NCBI GenBank assembly: GCA_950097015.1
Contig: CATNEN010000011.1
Span: 5,050,501 to 5,114,500, forward strand
Length of the DNA: 64,000 bases
Origin: Macrostomum hystrix
Lineage: Eukaryota > Platyhelminthes > Macrostomidae
Direction of reading: 5' to 3'
This document shows positions 31,990-43,639 of the stretch, one piece after another (position 1 is the stretch's first letter; every line of letters starts with the position of its first letter). Under the pieces are notes generated by a model that saw nothing but the letters and a program-made list of their open reading frames with translations, did not search any database and was not told the DNA's origin. Position numbers and translations under genes: made by a program.

Positions 31990-34636
31990 ATGTCCATTCT
32001 TCTATCCTCCGGCAAGGGAGCTGCAGCCAAATTTCGCGAGGGCAATGGCGCCAAGAAGGGCCGACCGGAGAAGCTCAAGAGGTGAGATCTGAGGCCACTG
32101 CTGAGTTTCACGGCGAGAAAGCTTAAGGCGAATAGATCGTTTTTAGGCGAGGCAATTAGGCAAGGAAGTCTAAGCGAGAGTTAAAAGTGCATGGCGAGAA
32201 CCAGTGGGTTATGACTACCGAGGTGGATTAGGTACACTGACAGATGAAAATGACTGAAAAGAACTGAAATCTTAGAATCTGGGTGACATGTGTACAGAAA
32301 ACGAGTGAGTATTCATTCTTCTGTACGGTTTAATTTTAGAACAATTTAATCAAAAGTCTCCTCAACTTCTGCCTAGCAGAAAAGTAGAACAGAAGCTATT
32401 GGAGAAACTTTCACTTCGCAGACAATGGGAAGAGGCTAGAGAGATGGGGCCTCATAAATTGTCGCACTCGACGTTGCCATTAAATTACTTTGCTGAGAGC
32501 TACCGCTGCTGCTGCATGAGTTTCTGAACCGACTCAAGTCTCCTAGTCACTCAGACTTGCACAGCCTCAGTCCTCAAAGTCTTCCCCATTGCCCGCAGTC
32601 TTGAAAAAAACACGACATTAACTTGTCTCGTGTTTGCTGGTTGAAGTTCATTTTTAAATGAGAAACCATGGCAACTCAAGTGTGGAGTGAAGAGAAGCAA
32701 TTAATGAAGCTCGAAACAATAGGCAGCTGCTGGTGCGACTGAATATTGCTTCTTAGAGTTGATTTCCTGTTAGACATGGACTGTAACGTTATAAAATGTT
32801 ACTCAATAAACACTAAACTTAGGATGTTACTGTTCAAAATGATCATGCTTTATAATAATATTGAGTATCTTGAGTACTTTCAAAACACGGCACAGGACTG
32901 ACGCCCAGTTTCATCCGTACCTGCCCACCGATGCCACTGTGGTCTGGAACACTAAAATTGGCGGCCTGGACTACAGCCTAGCCTTGGGTGCGTGAGGAAG
33001 TGATTTGACGGTGTTAACTAGCAGTAGGAAGACCACGATATTTTCCACCTGGGAAAATACCACGGGGTTATCAAATACCTACTGCCCACTTCAAGATAGA
33101 TCCCAAAAAGAATGACCGATGACAATCGTGACAACGAGTCGTGACAATCCACCTTATGAAGAAAAAAATTTCCCTTAACGATATCTTCAATATTTGAGGA
33201 GATACAGAAAAAGAAAAAGATGAGTACTTAAAATACCCCCCGTGGTCTTCTACTGATTGCGATCAAGATGCTTCTTGGGATTGAAGAATTAAAAACATGG
33301 CCTTCTTTAGTATCGCATTTGTGAATCGATTTCAGATAAGGAATCGTTGGATCTGTGGTGCAACGACAATGTCGTGGAGGCGGATGTGAGTTGGATGCTT
33401 CAAACTTGGCGGCGGACGGTTAAAAGTTACTTTATCGAAGGAAATTAGAAGATGAATCTAGAAAATTAATATACTGAAGAAACCGACAGTAATAAGGACA
33501 GGATGTTTGAGTAGGGATAAAAAGCATTAGGAATTGGCAAATCTAATAGCAAGCGGAGGAACGTGGTGGGAAACAGATTGAATTGCTAATGAGAAGTTGA
33601 TCAAGAAATCGCAGCGGAAGATTTTAGAGGGTATGAAGTAGATTGAAGAGGCTGAGAGGTACGTTGAAGACGGTGAGTGGTAGGTTGAACAGGATGAGAA
33701 GTAGGTTGAAGGGGGTGAGATGTAGATTCGAAGAGGGTGAGAAGAAGGTTGAAGAGGGTGAGAAGTAGGTTGAATAGGGTGAGAAGTAGGTTGAAGGGGG
33801 TGAGATGTAGATTCGAAGAGGGTGAGAAGAAGGTTGAAGAGGGTGAGAAGTAGGTTGAATAGGGTGAGAAGAAGGTTGAAGAGGCTGAGAGGTACGTTGA
33901 AGACGGTGAGTGGTAGGTTGATCAGGATGAGAAGTAGGTTGAAGGGGGTGAGATGTAGATTCGAAGAGGGTGAGAAGTAGGTTGAAGGGGGTGAGATGTA
34001 GATTCGAAGATGGTGAGAAGAAGGTTGAAGGGGCTCAGAAGAAGGTTGAAGAGGGTGAGAAGTAGGTTGAATAGGGTGAGAAGAAGGTTGAAGAGGCTGA
34101 GAGGTACGTTGAAGACGGTGAGTGATATGTTGAACTGGATGAGAAGTAGGTTGAAGGGTGTGAGATGTAAATTCGAATAGGGTGAGAAGAAGGTTGAAGA
34201 GGCTCAGAAAAAGGTTGAAGAGGGTGAGAAGTAGGTTGAATAGGGTGAGAAGAAGGTTGAAGAGGCTGAGAGTTAGGTTAAAGAGGGTGAGAGGTGGATG
34301 TGAGAACTCAGGTACCAGACGTGTGAGAGCTAGATTAATCGATGGTATGAGGAGGTAGATTGGTAAAGCGAGAAGTAGGCTATATGAGAGTTAAGACGCA
34401 GATATAAGATAGGATGCGAGGTGGGGAATATTCGGAGAAGCAAGTTACTCCCCCTGCAACCCAACCGGACGACTAACGCGCAGTGCGACTTCAACGACAC
34501 CGGCTCCACCATGGACTTTGAGCTGGCCGGCAAGAAGGCCTGCGTGAAGATCCAACCGGGCAGTCGGGGCACGAAGTACCGACTGACCTTGGACGGCGTC
34601 AAGGTGCCCAAGTCCAAGTACTCGGGCCACGACTGA
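31990..34636 (+). CDS. FAIM: FAIM-like protein (Fas apoptotic inhibitory molecule)
   Basis: There are four exons: 31990-32081, 32896-32987, 33336-33385 and 34484-34636. Splice phases 2, 1 and 0 all match, and the predicted protein is 128 aa. The joined middle reads TVVWNTKIGGLDYSLAL then DKESLDLWCNDNVVEAD, followed by CDFNDTGSTMDFELAGKKAC and GTKYRLTLDGVKVPKSK. This matches the C-terminal half of FAIM: the W-x9-L-x-K-x3-D-x-WCN block, then the beta strands ending in VDG-x-x-VP. Family knowledge: FAIM is a small cytosolic beta-sandwich protein that protects cells from death-receptor signalling and protein aggregation. The usual 179-residue form has two such halves; only the second is evident here, behind a Lys/Gly-rich N terminus. 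Intron 2 carries a MITE and intron 3 a 20-bp minisatellite. Confidence 0.85.
33022..33255. mobile_element. MITE, 234 bp, inverted ends CAGTAG(G)AAGACCACG
   Basis: The left end is CAGTAGGAAGACCACG, and the right end, reverse-complemented, is CAGTAGAAGACCACG followed by GGGGGGTATTTT. The interior has no coding capacity. It lies in intron 2 of the FAIM-like gene. Sub-terminal text GGGGTTATCAAATACC resembles the elements at 14105 and 44265. No clear target duplication was seen. Confidence 0.6.
33645..34290. repeat. Irregular minisatellite, ~20-bp unit (GTGAGAAGTAGGTTGAAGAG)
   Basis: About 32 imperfect copies of GTGAGAAGTAGGTTGAAGAG with variants AAGGTTGAAG, GTACGTTGAAGACG and GATGTAGATTCGAA. Variant blocks repeat in order, so it grew by multi-unit duplication. 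Lies in intron 3 of the FAIM-like gene. Confidence 0.85.
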
Positions 34637-34880
34637 GTCCGATTTAACGAAATCGATACATATCGACTATCGACAGTTTAAACTGACTGACAATAGCGCG
34701 TGTAACAAAATTCAGTAATCTGTCATTTTCGGCGCAAAAACTTACAAAGTTTTCCTTTCTGTTTCATTACCAACATAATGTATAGGCTTTGGCTTTTTAT
34801 TCAAGAGCGATAATCTTGTCTAGAGGTTTTCCGAATCTTTAACTGTTTAAAGGGAGATTTTCAAAGCAATGTTTCTAGGA

Positions 34881-34886
34881 AATAAA
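34881..34886 (+). terminator. Candidate poly(A) signal AATAAA for FAIM
   Basis: AATAAA, 245 nt after the stop codon at 34636. Confidence 0.45.
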
Positions 34887-37800
34887 TCTTCTTTTTCTGA
34901 TTTGCAGTATATAGGTTCTTTGAAATATCTGGGTGACATTATGCCCATACTCTTTTTCAATTGAAACGCAACTAAAAATTGATACTATAAAAAATTGTAT
35001 TTGCCTGTGAAGACGTGGTACATTTACATGTGTATTCAAATTTCTATCAGGCTATTGCAGACTTGAAACAAAAACAGCTTTTGTTTAATTTTAATTTTCT
35101 GTTCTCTTCTCGTTTGTGCTTTTCGATGTGTGCCAGAATGTTTCTTAATGTTTTGAAACAATATATATTTGTTATGGCAAACAAATTCTATCCTTTTTGA
35201 GAGAAAACTCTAATTAATATACGAACTACGAGTATACTACTTTACTAGTAAATTTCGTTTACTTCCACTCGTACTTTTACTATTTTAAATGGTTGTAAGT
35301 ACATATGTGTACAATTTAACAAAAAATTTCCTGATTTATGACATTTTTATGACAATTTTTTGTCATAAAAAGTTAGCAATATTAAAACTTACATAATTAA
35401 AAGTAACAGTTAGTTATACTACTAGTACTAGCATTGGCTAAGTGATGTCCCGTGACATTTCCCTCGTCCCTTCCCTTCCCGATGACTCACCTTTTGTGAC
35501 CTTTACATGTCAAAACCTCTGCCGCGATTATAATCAAACCTTTCTTCTCTTTTGCCTGTCCAGCCCTCCCACCTCTCCTCTCTTTATCAATACGCACATC
35601 GGCATAAATTATTTTTTTTTTCGATTGCGCACCCACCCCCCTCCCTCCCTTTGTTCCCTAGGTAAATAAGTCATTTTCTTTACCAGTCGCGCACTCACCC
35701 CACTCCCATCCCGACCAATCACCGACCGGCTGGCGAAGCATGTGATATGGCTGTCCAGCAAACAGGTCAAGGTCGAGCTAAATCACGCGATCACGGCTCG
35801 GCTCTATATAGCGAGTGGTGTCGTGCGCCGTTTCGAGTAGACCTTTCCGACGTGACCGCGATCTGACCTTTGTTCGGGACCTTATTGTTCCTTTCCACCG
35901 TTAGGACCCCTGATCGGGACCCCTGGTCTTTTCTCCTTGGTCACTGGGATCTTGGCCACTGCAGTCACACCCCAAAGCTACCAAGTGCATCAGTGGTGGG
36001 GTAGTTACTGAGGGATGAGGCCCGGTTCTCTCATTGCCATCACTCAGGAGCTGCGACAGTGTGCACTGTATTACCGCGTGCACTGCTGCGGTGAATCTAA
36101 TATTGCGATATAGATCAGACTTAATTAATGATGTTTTCCTGAGAAGTTCCCAAAAAATGTAAATTTTTAGTTGCTATAGCATTACAACTACAAACTGTTT
36201 GTACTATTACTAACGACCATTTTTTTCTTAAGTGAATCAGCATCATTTCTGTCTATGCAGCCAATGCATAAAACATTACTGACACGAATTAATTATTACT
36301 GATTACTGACATCACTGATATTGTACGTCGTCGAGTGTTGGCAGTGGCTTAAGTGTGTGTCTGCGTGCGTGAATTGATCAGTCCATTGTTAATAAGAATC
36401 AAAGCCACGGCAGTGTTAATGCGGTAAAAAAGAAGGTAGATGGCTACTTCATTCATGGGCTTCAGTTGATGTAGTTGTACCCGATTGAGTTGGGAATTTA
36501 ACAAATAGGATTATGCTTAATATCATAAAAATGTGACCATACGAGCTACACATCCACAATGCAACCAAGCCAGATGAGTTCAAATTAATTACGTGGACTC
36601 ATGATTCCCACCAATCAGAAATATGCTCCTATCCTCACATGCTGAGAGCCCCTAATCAACACAGTTTTTACGTGCTCAGTTTAGCCAATTTAAAAGGTAA
36701 AGTAATGATTGCATTAATTATTAACAACCAGTGCTTGCGCGCAAAATTTAGCTAATAATGCGCTCTGCATTAAATTGCTATGCGAAATATGATTGAAATT
36801 ATCAGAAATCTAACCCCACTGTTATTTACCCTCGGAATGATTGATTGTACACGTCAATATAAGTAATGAAGCTATATTGATCCGTTTCATTTTAACGATA
36901 GCTGCAATTAAATTTCTGCACGAAAATTAGGACGAATGTATCATATTTTTCTTATTGACCCAAGTAAAAGCCATTCTTATAAAGGAGGATACTTCAGTAT
37001 CTTAGTACATTGTTGCTCGGCTCTAGCTGCTTTTATTGAATCGTGTCGAGTCCAGTTATTTCGGCACGAATGTGGAATTTAGATGAAATACGCAAATTCA
37101 GTATGCATGGGATTTAAGATATGCAATGAGCCAACAAATTCCAGACTACATTTTTTCGCTGATAAAAAGTATACTTTGAAACTGCGCGCTGGATGTACTA
37201 CTTAAAGTAGTTAAAGTTACGTTAGATCGAGAAAATTAAAACCCAAAGAAACATTTTCTCTTCACTTGCGGTAACAGCATGCGGTAACACATTAAGCACA
37301 TGTCTCGAACAGTAAATACGCCACTCGCACATGCGATTACCGCATGTTGATTACCATTATTTATTGATTAGCAAATGGTGCAGATCGCATGTTAAACCAA
37401 ATGGTTTGGTTAAATAATTTACTTATAGGCAATAGAAATCATCATTATGCTAAGTTTTATATATACTACTTAAAAAGCTCGAAAGGACTACTGAATATTC
37501 ATGTTTATTTACTTGGCTGTCCCTGAACTTCACTACTATACTTCTGTCGAGTAGGGAAAACTCAGATTGTTTCATGATATATTTGTAGCAGATTCGAAAG
37601 TCAAAACTTATGAACTCGATAACTCGTGTACCTTTGATTGCATAATGCATTGGAAAGATCGTTTAGTAATTAAAATCGAATGCCTTAAATAAAAAATTTT
37701 ACTAGAAGCAAAAATGAATGTTTTTTTTCACAGGCTGTGATACATATACACGCTGAATTCATTTGTTTTACAGCGTAGTTTTTCTGTTTAAACTGACGAC

Positions 37801-39401
37801 GGCTATAACATATTGATTTAAATGATGCAATAATATTTTAGTATGAGACTTGATTCAACAATAGTTCGGCCTAGTATAGTATTTGACAATAACTGATAAT
37901 GAAAAAAATCGTCAAAGGGAAAAGTAAAAAAATAGCTACTGATCTATGTAGTTTTTGCAGCCTTTTTAGTATATTAATGCTACTTAGTTAAGCGTAGGCC
38001 TTGGCTTGAGCAAATATTTTTTATCATTGTCGATAATCTCACCTTTTCTGTAATATGTTGGGCTGGCCCAAAAATGTTTTATTTTATTGTTTCATTGTTT
38101 TTATGCCTATTCAGATTTCTATTCTAGGCGTCTCTCAAACAAATGACTAGGCCTATAAAATTCGGCTTATATTTGTTAAATGACTAGGCCTAACTTAAAA
38201 AAAGTTAATTTAGAATCATTCCTTGATTTGATTGGTGTGATCAGTTTAAAATAGAAGAGTTTTATTGTTTTTTTTAAATTAGGTTGCCTACCAAAGTAAG
38301 TCATCGTCTCCAAAGCCATAGCATAAGCATCATTGTCATCAAATAAACCTGCCAAAAAACTTGTCTTGGTGCCATTGTCTGAGATTCCTGAGAACTCAGT
38401 CTGACAAGTTAACTTCTATTTAGGGGCTCCAGTGAGAAATTAAAAATAAAAAATTCCATATTTTTGGTTTTCTTGTGTTACAGATCTTGTATGTCTGAGT
38501 TAAAAGACACCTCACTCATCAAAATTGGTCAAGTAATAAAAAAGTTATAACAATTTTTGATCAACATTTTAGTTGTTTTTGTAATGTATTTTTCCCAGAA
38601 GGGGCTGTGATCCAGATGACCGGATAGATTTGACTTAGAAAAACAAAAAAATTGCAATACCTTTTTTGTTTTTAATGAATTTAAATAATTCTAAAAGTAT
38701 TTAGTTCATTTTTTTGTTATCAATCTACACTATGGAATATGTAAGATAAGTTCTTATATTAACACTCAGTATTAAAGTATCAAATTTTGATTTTACATTG
38801 AATATGATTGCTATGCTGACAAGACGTGTTTATTTGTTTACAATATAAAACTATTTTGGCTTTAAAGATGTGGCAAAGCCATACCTATTCCATAGTTAAC
38901 AAATAGATGTCACAGAGACATCAATTTAATTTACTATTTACAGTCAATTGCAAAAGCCATCTGAAATGTGTAAAGGGGGTACATTAGAGAAACATGTTTT
39001 TGGGGGATTCCACTAAAGGAAAATAAAAAGGCTTGAGTATTCTATGTAAAATTATAATGGGATACACTTGGAAAACACTATTTAAACAATGATTAAAAAA
39101 AGAAAAAGAAAATTTCAACCAAAAAATTCACGAAGTAAAAAAACTGTCTTTTACTAAAAAAGAATTGTTTATATAGATTTTTATATCCTCTTTCTTAATT
39201 TTTTATTTTTTTATTTTTGTATCAATTCATTAGTAAAATTTTAAGTTCTATGTGTCGTAAGGTAGGGTAATGTATCATCAACTGAACTGTGTATCTTCAA
39301 AACTGAACAAGAATGTTGACTCCTTCCTTGGTCTCATATAAGACAGAAACAAGCTATTGTTTTTCACAGAACAACTAATTTAAAAGGCAAAGAAATTAGG
39401 C
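34887..39401. other. Long AT-rich gene-poor region
   Basis: No exon with family signal seen. 35440-35700 is pyrimidine-rich (CCCTTCCC, CTCCCTCC). 35700-36090 is a GC-richer island with a TATA-like box. 36120-39400 is AT-rich with scattered poly-A and poly-T. Upstream exons of the GPANK1-like gene at 42177 could be hidden here. Confidence 0.4.
35806..35850 (+). promoter_or_regulatory. Candidate TATA-type core promoter
   Basis: CTCTATATAGCGAG lies within a local GC-rich island, with GC-rich downstream text (GTCGTGCGCCGTTTCGAG) where a start site would fall about 30 bp on. No gene is recognised immediately downstream. It could belong to the GPANK1-like gene or to an unrecognised LTR-like element. 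Confidence 0.3.
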
Positions 39402-39405
39402 AGTT

Positions 39406-39835
39406 GTTATTTGTCCGGTTAACTGGACAAATAGCCGTTTGATTATTTGTCCGGTTAACCGAGGTTGTAGGGGTTGTATAGCGCTACCTCGAGAACCTCT
39501 ATCATTTGTAAGATAAAATAATTAACAAGCTGCAAAAGGACAGTCATTCAGATTTGAAGTTTGTGTCTCAAATTATTTTCGTTTATCAACTAATTTAAAA
39601 AATTAAAACCTTTTCCAGAAATTCGGTTGTTTCAGGGACTAACTTAGTTCAAGGGTATAGTTTGGTCTTTGTGAGGTCAAAGACTCAAGATGGCTATTAG
39701 CAGGGCAAGAGTGGTTTTTTGGGAGGATCGTTGCTCCTGCTCATTGAAAGGGGAGAAATTAAGTCCTTGGGTGGTTAACCGGTTAACCGGACAAATAATC
39801 GAATGGCTATTTGTCCGGTTAACCGGACAAATAAC
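39406..39835. mobile_element. Inverted-repeat element, ~430 bp, ends GTTATTTGTCCGG
   Basis: The left end starts GTTATTTGTCCGGTTAACTG; the right end is its inverse, with GGTTAACCGGACAAATAAC. The inverted repeats run about 55 bp, and each end is itself palindromic around GTCCGGTTAACCGGAC, so each arm can fold alone. No coding capacity; no clear target duplication. Confidence 0.7.
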
Positions 39836-40750
39836 AAATACTAAGAAATTATCTAGAAGCTGAGGCATGATATGCAATCAAGCATTAAGAGGAAGGAAAG
39901 ATATGGACATTTCAGTAGAATTTTTTATTGCAAAAAAGCATACTTTTTAACAACATTTTATCAGCATGTACTTTAGACTAAGATTGTATGTGGTTGTTTT
40001 CCAATTAAATGACCATAAATGTAGTTATTTATAGAGCATGGAAAATGCTTTCAAATGGCATAATTCATGATAGTTCACTCCTTAAAATAAGATTAAACCA
40101 CTCACTCAAATTGTGAAACTGAATATCAAATTCTCCATTCAGTTTGAAGATACATGAAAATCATTGTTCGGTTATAGTTGAAAAACACGAATAACTTTTT
40201 TCCTATTTGACAAAATAGCAAAAGCAGATACTTTTAGAAAGTTATAAATGTGTTCTATAACTTGGCTTTTGATTTATCATCATCAATCAAAATAGAAAAT
40301 TTGTGTTTTTGTTTTTGCACTAATTGTAGTGTATAAACACTTGTTGTAAAGTTAATTTTATCTTCTTTTTATTGATAGTAGGCTTTATTTTCTTAACATA
40401 AAATTTAGGTTCTTTTTTTCATCAGAACATAGCATTTTTAAATCTTTTTAAAATTTTGAAGTTTCAAGTTCCAAAATACCCTTAGCTCAGATTAAGTAGA
40501 TCTAACTTAGTTTAATTTGAATAAATAGGTTTATAAAGTTGGTTTTACTTAGTTTTGCAATACAATCATAGGCTCTGCCACTCTAGGCCTAGCTAATTTC
40601 TAAATTATTTATAATTCTTAGTTCCTTATTCATAGGACATATAGACCCAAGTAAAAAGTTAACAAAATTGACTTATTTTTCCTTTTATAAGTTTGCTGCA
40701 TAGTCTGAATAGTTTAATTCCTGCTGAAATTTTCTAGGCCTAGTGTGCAT

Positions 40751-41253
40751 CCATAGTCCAGATCATGTAGTGCACGCTGGAAATTCCAGCATGCATTTGT
40801 TTTTTAGCTGGCATGTATGGCGTGCATTGGTATATATATTAAGGGTTGGCATACACTTTGGCATGCAATGCATGCATGGCGATGGTATTGCATGCAATCA
40901 TAGATTGCATTTAAAAAGAGATCAAATATGTGTTTTATGTATCCGTATGTACAATTATGATCACACAATTATGACTAAAACAAAATGTTCTGTTATCTGT
41001 GAAAACATTTTTAAGTTTTGTAAATTGGACTGTAAATACTATAAATAAATAAATTGTTCTGTTTGATATTGTTTTTGCATTAAATACAAAAATGTCTTTT
41101 TAAAGCAAAAAATGTGTTAACATGTCTTTTTTATACAAATTATATGATGTACCACATTGTCGTGCACTGGCATGCAATTTGCAAAAAAACTCAGCATCCT
41201 TGGCATGCAAATAATTTTTTTCCGGCATGCAGCCAACATGATCTGGACTATGG
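40751..41253. mobile_element. hAT-like MITE 1, 503 bp, 17-bp perfect TIR, 8-bp TSD
   Basis: It begins CCATAGTCCAGATCATG and ends with the exact reverse complement, CATGATCTGGACTATGG. It is flanked by identical 8-bp repeats GTGTGCAT (40743-40750 and 41254-41261). The interior is rich in TGCATGC and has no transposase. An 8-bp duplication is the hallmark of hAT-superfamily insertion. Confidence 0.85.
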
Positions 41254-41569
41254 GTGTGCATTTTCTTTGGACTAAATTGCAGTGTGCAGTATTTAGAAAG
41301 GGTCTACAAAGTTTGCTTGCAAGATATCACTTATTGACACTTATACATGTATCAAACAAAGCTGGCCTAATTAATGACATAGCAGACAAGTAACACTAGT
41401 TTGCTCTGGTATATTCTAAATTACCATAAGTATTTGCAAATGTGTACTATAAGAATTCCAGTGTATACTAGAATTTTCTTACCAAACTGCCACCCTCCTT
41501 GACTTCCTGGAAATTTGCTATATATAGTTTATTGATAAGACAATAAATAGTAACAGGGTGCCACAAGTA

Positions 41570-41963
41570 CAATAGTCCAGATCATTTAGTGCATGCATTC
41601 TAATTTTCTGGATTTCAGAATTTTCTGGCGTGCATTAGAAAAGTTGGGGTGCACTAGCATGCAAAAGCAATTGCATGGCATTGGCCGGCATGCAGGAGGG
41701 TTGGCAATGGTACACATAGCAATGCATGAGTCCACTATGCAGTGATACAGCATGTGTATATAATAAATGCGTAATGATGCGCAGATAATACAAAAATAGA
41801 CTTACAATCAGTTGAAAGAAATGTCTGTTGAATGCCTTAAGCAATGCATCATGGAATGTAATGTTTGAATAGATAAGCTTTTTCATGTATCTATTTTATG
41901 TCAATAGTCAAAGAGAAACTATGATTTTGTGTTGACATGCACCTAGCATGCTCTGGACTATGG
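41570..41963. mobile_element. hAT-like MITE 2, 394 bp, same family
   Basis: The left end is CAATAGTCCAGATCAT and the right end GCTCTGGACTATGG. The flanks CACAAGTA and TACAAGTA match at 7 of 8 bases. The interior shares TGCATGC-rich text with MITE 1. It is shorter and more diverged. Confidence 0.8.
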
Positions 41964-42176
41964 TACAAGTATTTGCTTAAGCTTGTAAATGAATTAAGAT
42001 CTATTGGTTTTGTTCACTTGTTTTGTGTCTATTATCAATATTTAAACAAATATTTTGCAGATAAGTCTGATATGATGACATTTTGAGTAATTTTATATGT
42101 TTTAAGTCATGCTTATCAACCTGTAAAAATGAAAAAATCCCCTAATTGCATCAAACTTTTCTTTTCTTAATTCCAG

Positions 42177-42956
42177 AATTCTCATCAGTCAAAAATCTCA
42201 CGCCAAGCCAGTGGCAGTGGCCGGGCCAACCCAGTTAGCTATATTGACATCCCAGACGACAGCAGTGATGATGAAGATCATCAGCAGGGCTCAGTTTGCA
42301 CTATTGTCATCAGTGACGATGACAGCAGGGAAGAACAAGGAGACCTAGATACCATCAACATTGATCCAGGAGACAGTTCAGACAGTGATGACGTCATCAT
42401 TGTAGCAACCACATCCGCACCCCCGTGCAACCCGTTGGTCACTTCTAGGCGTCGCAAATGCAAATCAAATAAGCGCTTGTTGCCTAGGCAACAGCGGCGA
42501 ATCTTGCGTAACTGTACCATTTGCAACACAGATTATAGAGATTCTACAGCTAAGCATGAGTCTTCCATTGTGCATCAGCTGGCTCTCATTTCCACTAGCG
42601 ATACAGCAGAACCTGACGGAACTGTGACAGCGCCGCCGTCCCACACTCGGCGCAGGCAGTTGGAAGATGTTGAGTTCAACGGTCCCTATCTGAGTCCCGC
42701 CTATCGCATGATGCTCAAACAAGGTTGGACACCTGGCAGTGGTCTTGGCCGCAACAGCCAGGGTCTAGCCAAGCCTCTAGCAACCGTTGTCAAGCGCGAT
42801 CGACGCGGACTCGGCATGGCGCCGCCGCCATCATCGGACAAGAGAAAATCCGTTAAGCCAGTCTCATCGGCAAAGTTGTCTTCTGATACTGCAAAAAATT
42901 TTGAACGCGATTTTCGACGATACATCAATGGACCCGACACTGCAAAGTGGCCTTAG
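42177..42956 (+). CDS. GPANK1: GPANK1-like G-patch protein, 3'-terminal exon (5' partial)
   Basis: The acceptor TTAATTCCAG at 42167-42176 opens a 259-residue terminal exon ending in TAG. In order it holds: an acidic segment with YIDIPDDSSDDED, CTIVISDDDS and DDVIIV (look like SUMO-interacting motifs); a basic stretch; a CX2CX10HX5H zinc-finger-like motif beginning CTICNTDYRD; a G-patch (LSPAYRMMLKQGW, GSGLGRNSQGLAKPL, VVKRDRRGLG); and a tail FERDFRRYING. The zinc motif, G-patch and final ERDxRxY come in the same order as in vertebrate GPANK1/BAT4. Ankyrin exons expected upstream were not found. Family knowledge: G-patches recruit DEAH helicases in RNA metabolism; the role of GPANK1 itself is poorly known. 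Confidence 0.8.
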   Translation, partial: NSHQSKISRQASGSGRANPVSYIDIPDDSSDDEDHQQGSVCTIVISDDDSREEQGDLDTINIDPGDSSDSDDVIIVATTSAPPCNPLVTSRRRKCKSNKRLLPRQQRRILRNCTICNTDYRDSTAKHESSIVHQLALISTSDTAEPDGTVTAPPSHTRRRQLEDVEFNGPYLSPAYRMMLKQGWTPGSGLGRNSQGLAKPLATVVKRDRRGLGMAPPPSSDKRKSVKPVSSAKLSSDTAKNFERDFRRYINGPDTAKWP

Positions 42957-42971
42957 ATGGGCACTTGCTTC

Positions 42972-42977
42972 AATAAA
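42972..42977 (+). terminator. Poly(A) signal AATAAA of the GPANK1-like gene
   Basis: AATAAA begins only 16 nt after the stop codon, in TTCAATAAATATTT. This implies a very short 3' UTR ending before the minisatellite at 43052. Confidence 0.6.
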
Positions 42978-43051
42978 TATTTACTGACCCAATTAGCTGC
43001 CCTGCTTTTTTCAAATCAAATCATTCCCCTTGCAACTTTTTGCTTATTGCT

Positions 43052-43630
43052 CAGTGAGTGCTCCGATTCTGGGTCATTGAGTGCTCAGATTCTGGGTCAG
43101 TGAGTGCTCACATTCTGGGTCAGTGAGTGCTCAGATTCTAGGTCAGTGAGTGCTCACATTCTGGGTCAATGAGTGCTCAGATTCTAGGTCAGTGAGTGCT
43201 CACATTCTGGGTCAATGAGTGCTCAGATTCTGGGTCAGTGAGTGCTCACATTCTGGGTCAGTGAGTGCTCAGATTCTAGGTCAGTGAGTGCTCACATTCT
43301 GGGTCAGTGAGTGCTCAGATTCTGGGTCAGTGAGTGCTCACATTCTGGGTCAATGAGTGCTCAGATTCTGGGTCAGTGAGTGCTCACATTCTGGGTCAGT
43401 GAGTGCTCAGATTCTAGGTCAGTGAGTGCTCACATTCTGGGTCAATGAGTGCTCAGATTCTAGGTCAGTGAGTGCTCACATTCTGGGTCAGTGAGTGCTC
43501 AGATTCTAGGTCTAGTGAGTGCTCACATTTTGGGTCAGTGAGTGCTCACATTCTGGGTCAGTGAGTGCTCACATTCTGGGTCAGTGAGTGCTCACATTCT
43601 GGGTCAGTGAGTGCTCACATTCTGGGTCAG
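43052..43630. repeat. Minisatellite, 23-bp unit (GTGAGTGCTCAGATTCTGGG)
   Basis: About 25 copies of GTGAGTGCTCAGATTCTGGG plus TCA. Units with GATTCTGGG, GATTCTAGG and CATTCTGGG alternate in ordered blocks, so a two- or three-unit block was amplified. Lies directly downstream of the GPANK1-like gene. Confidence 0.93.
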
Positions 43631-43639
43631 AACAGCCAT

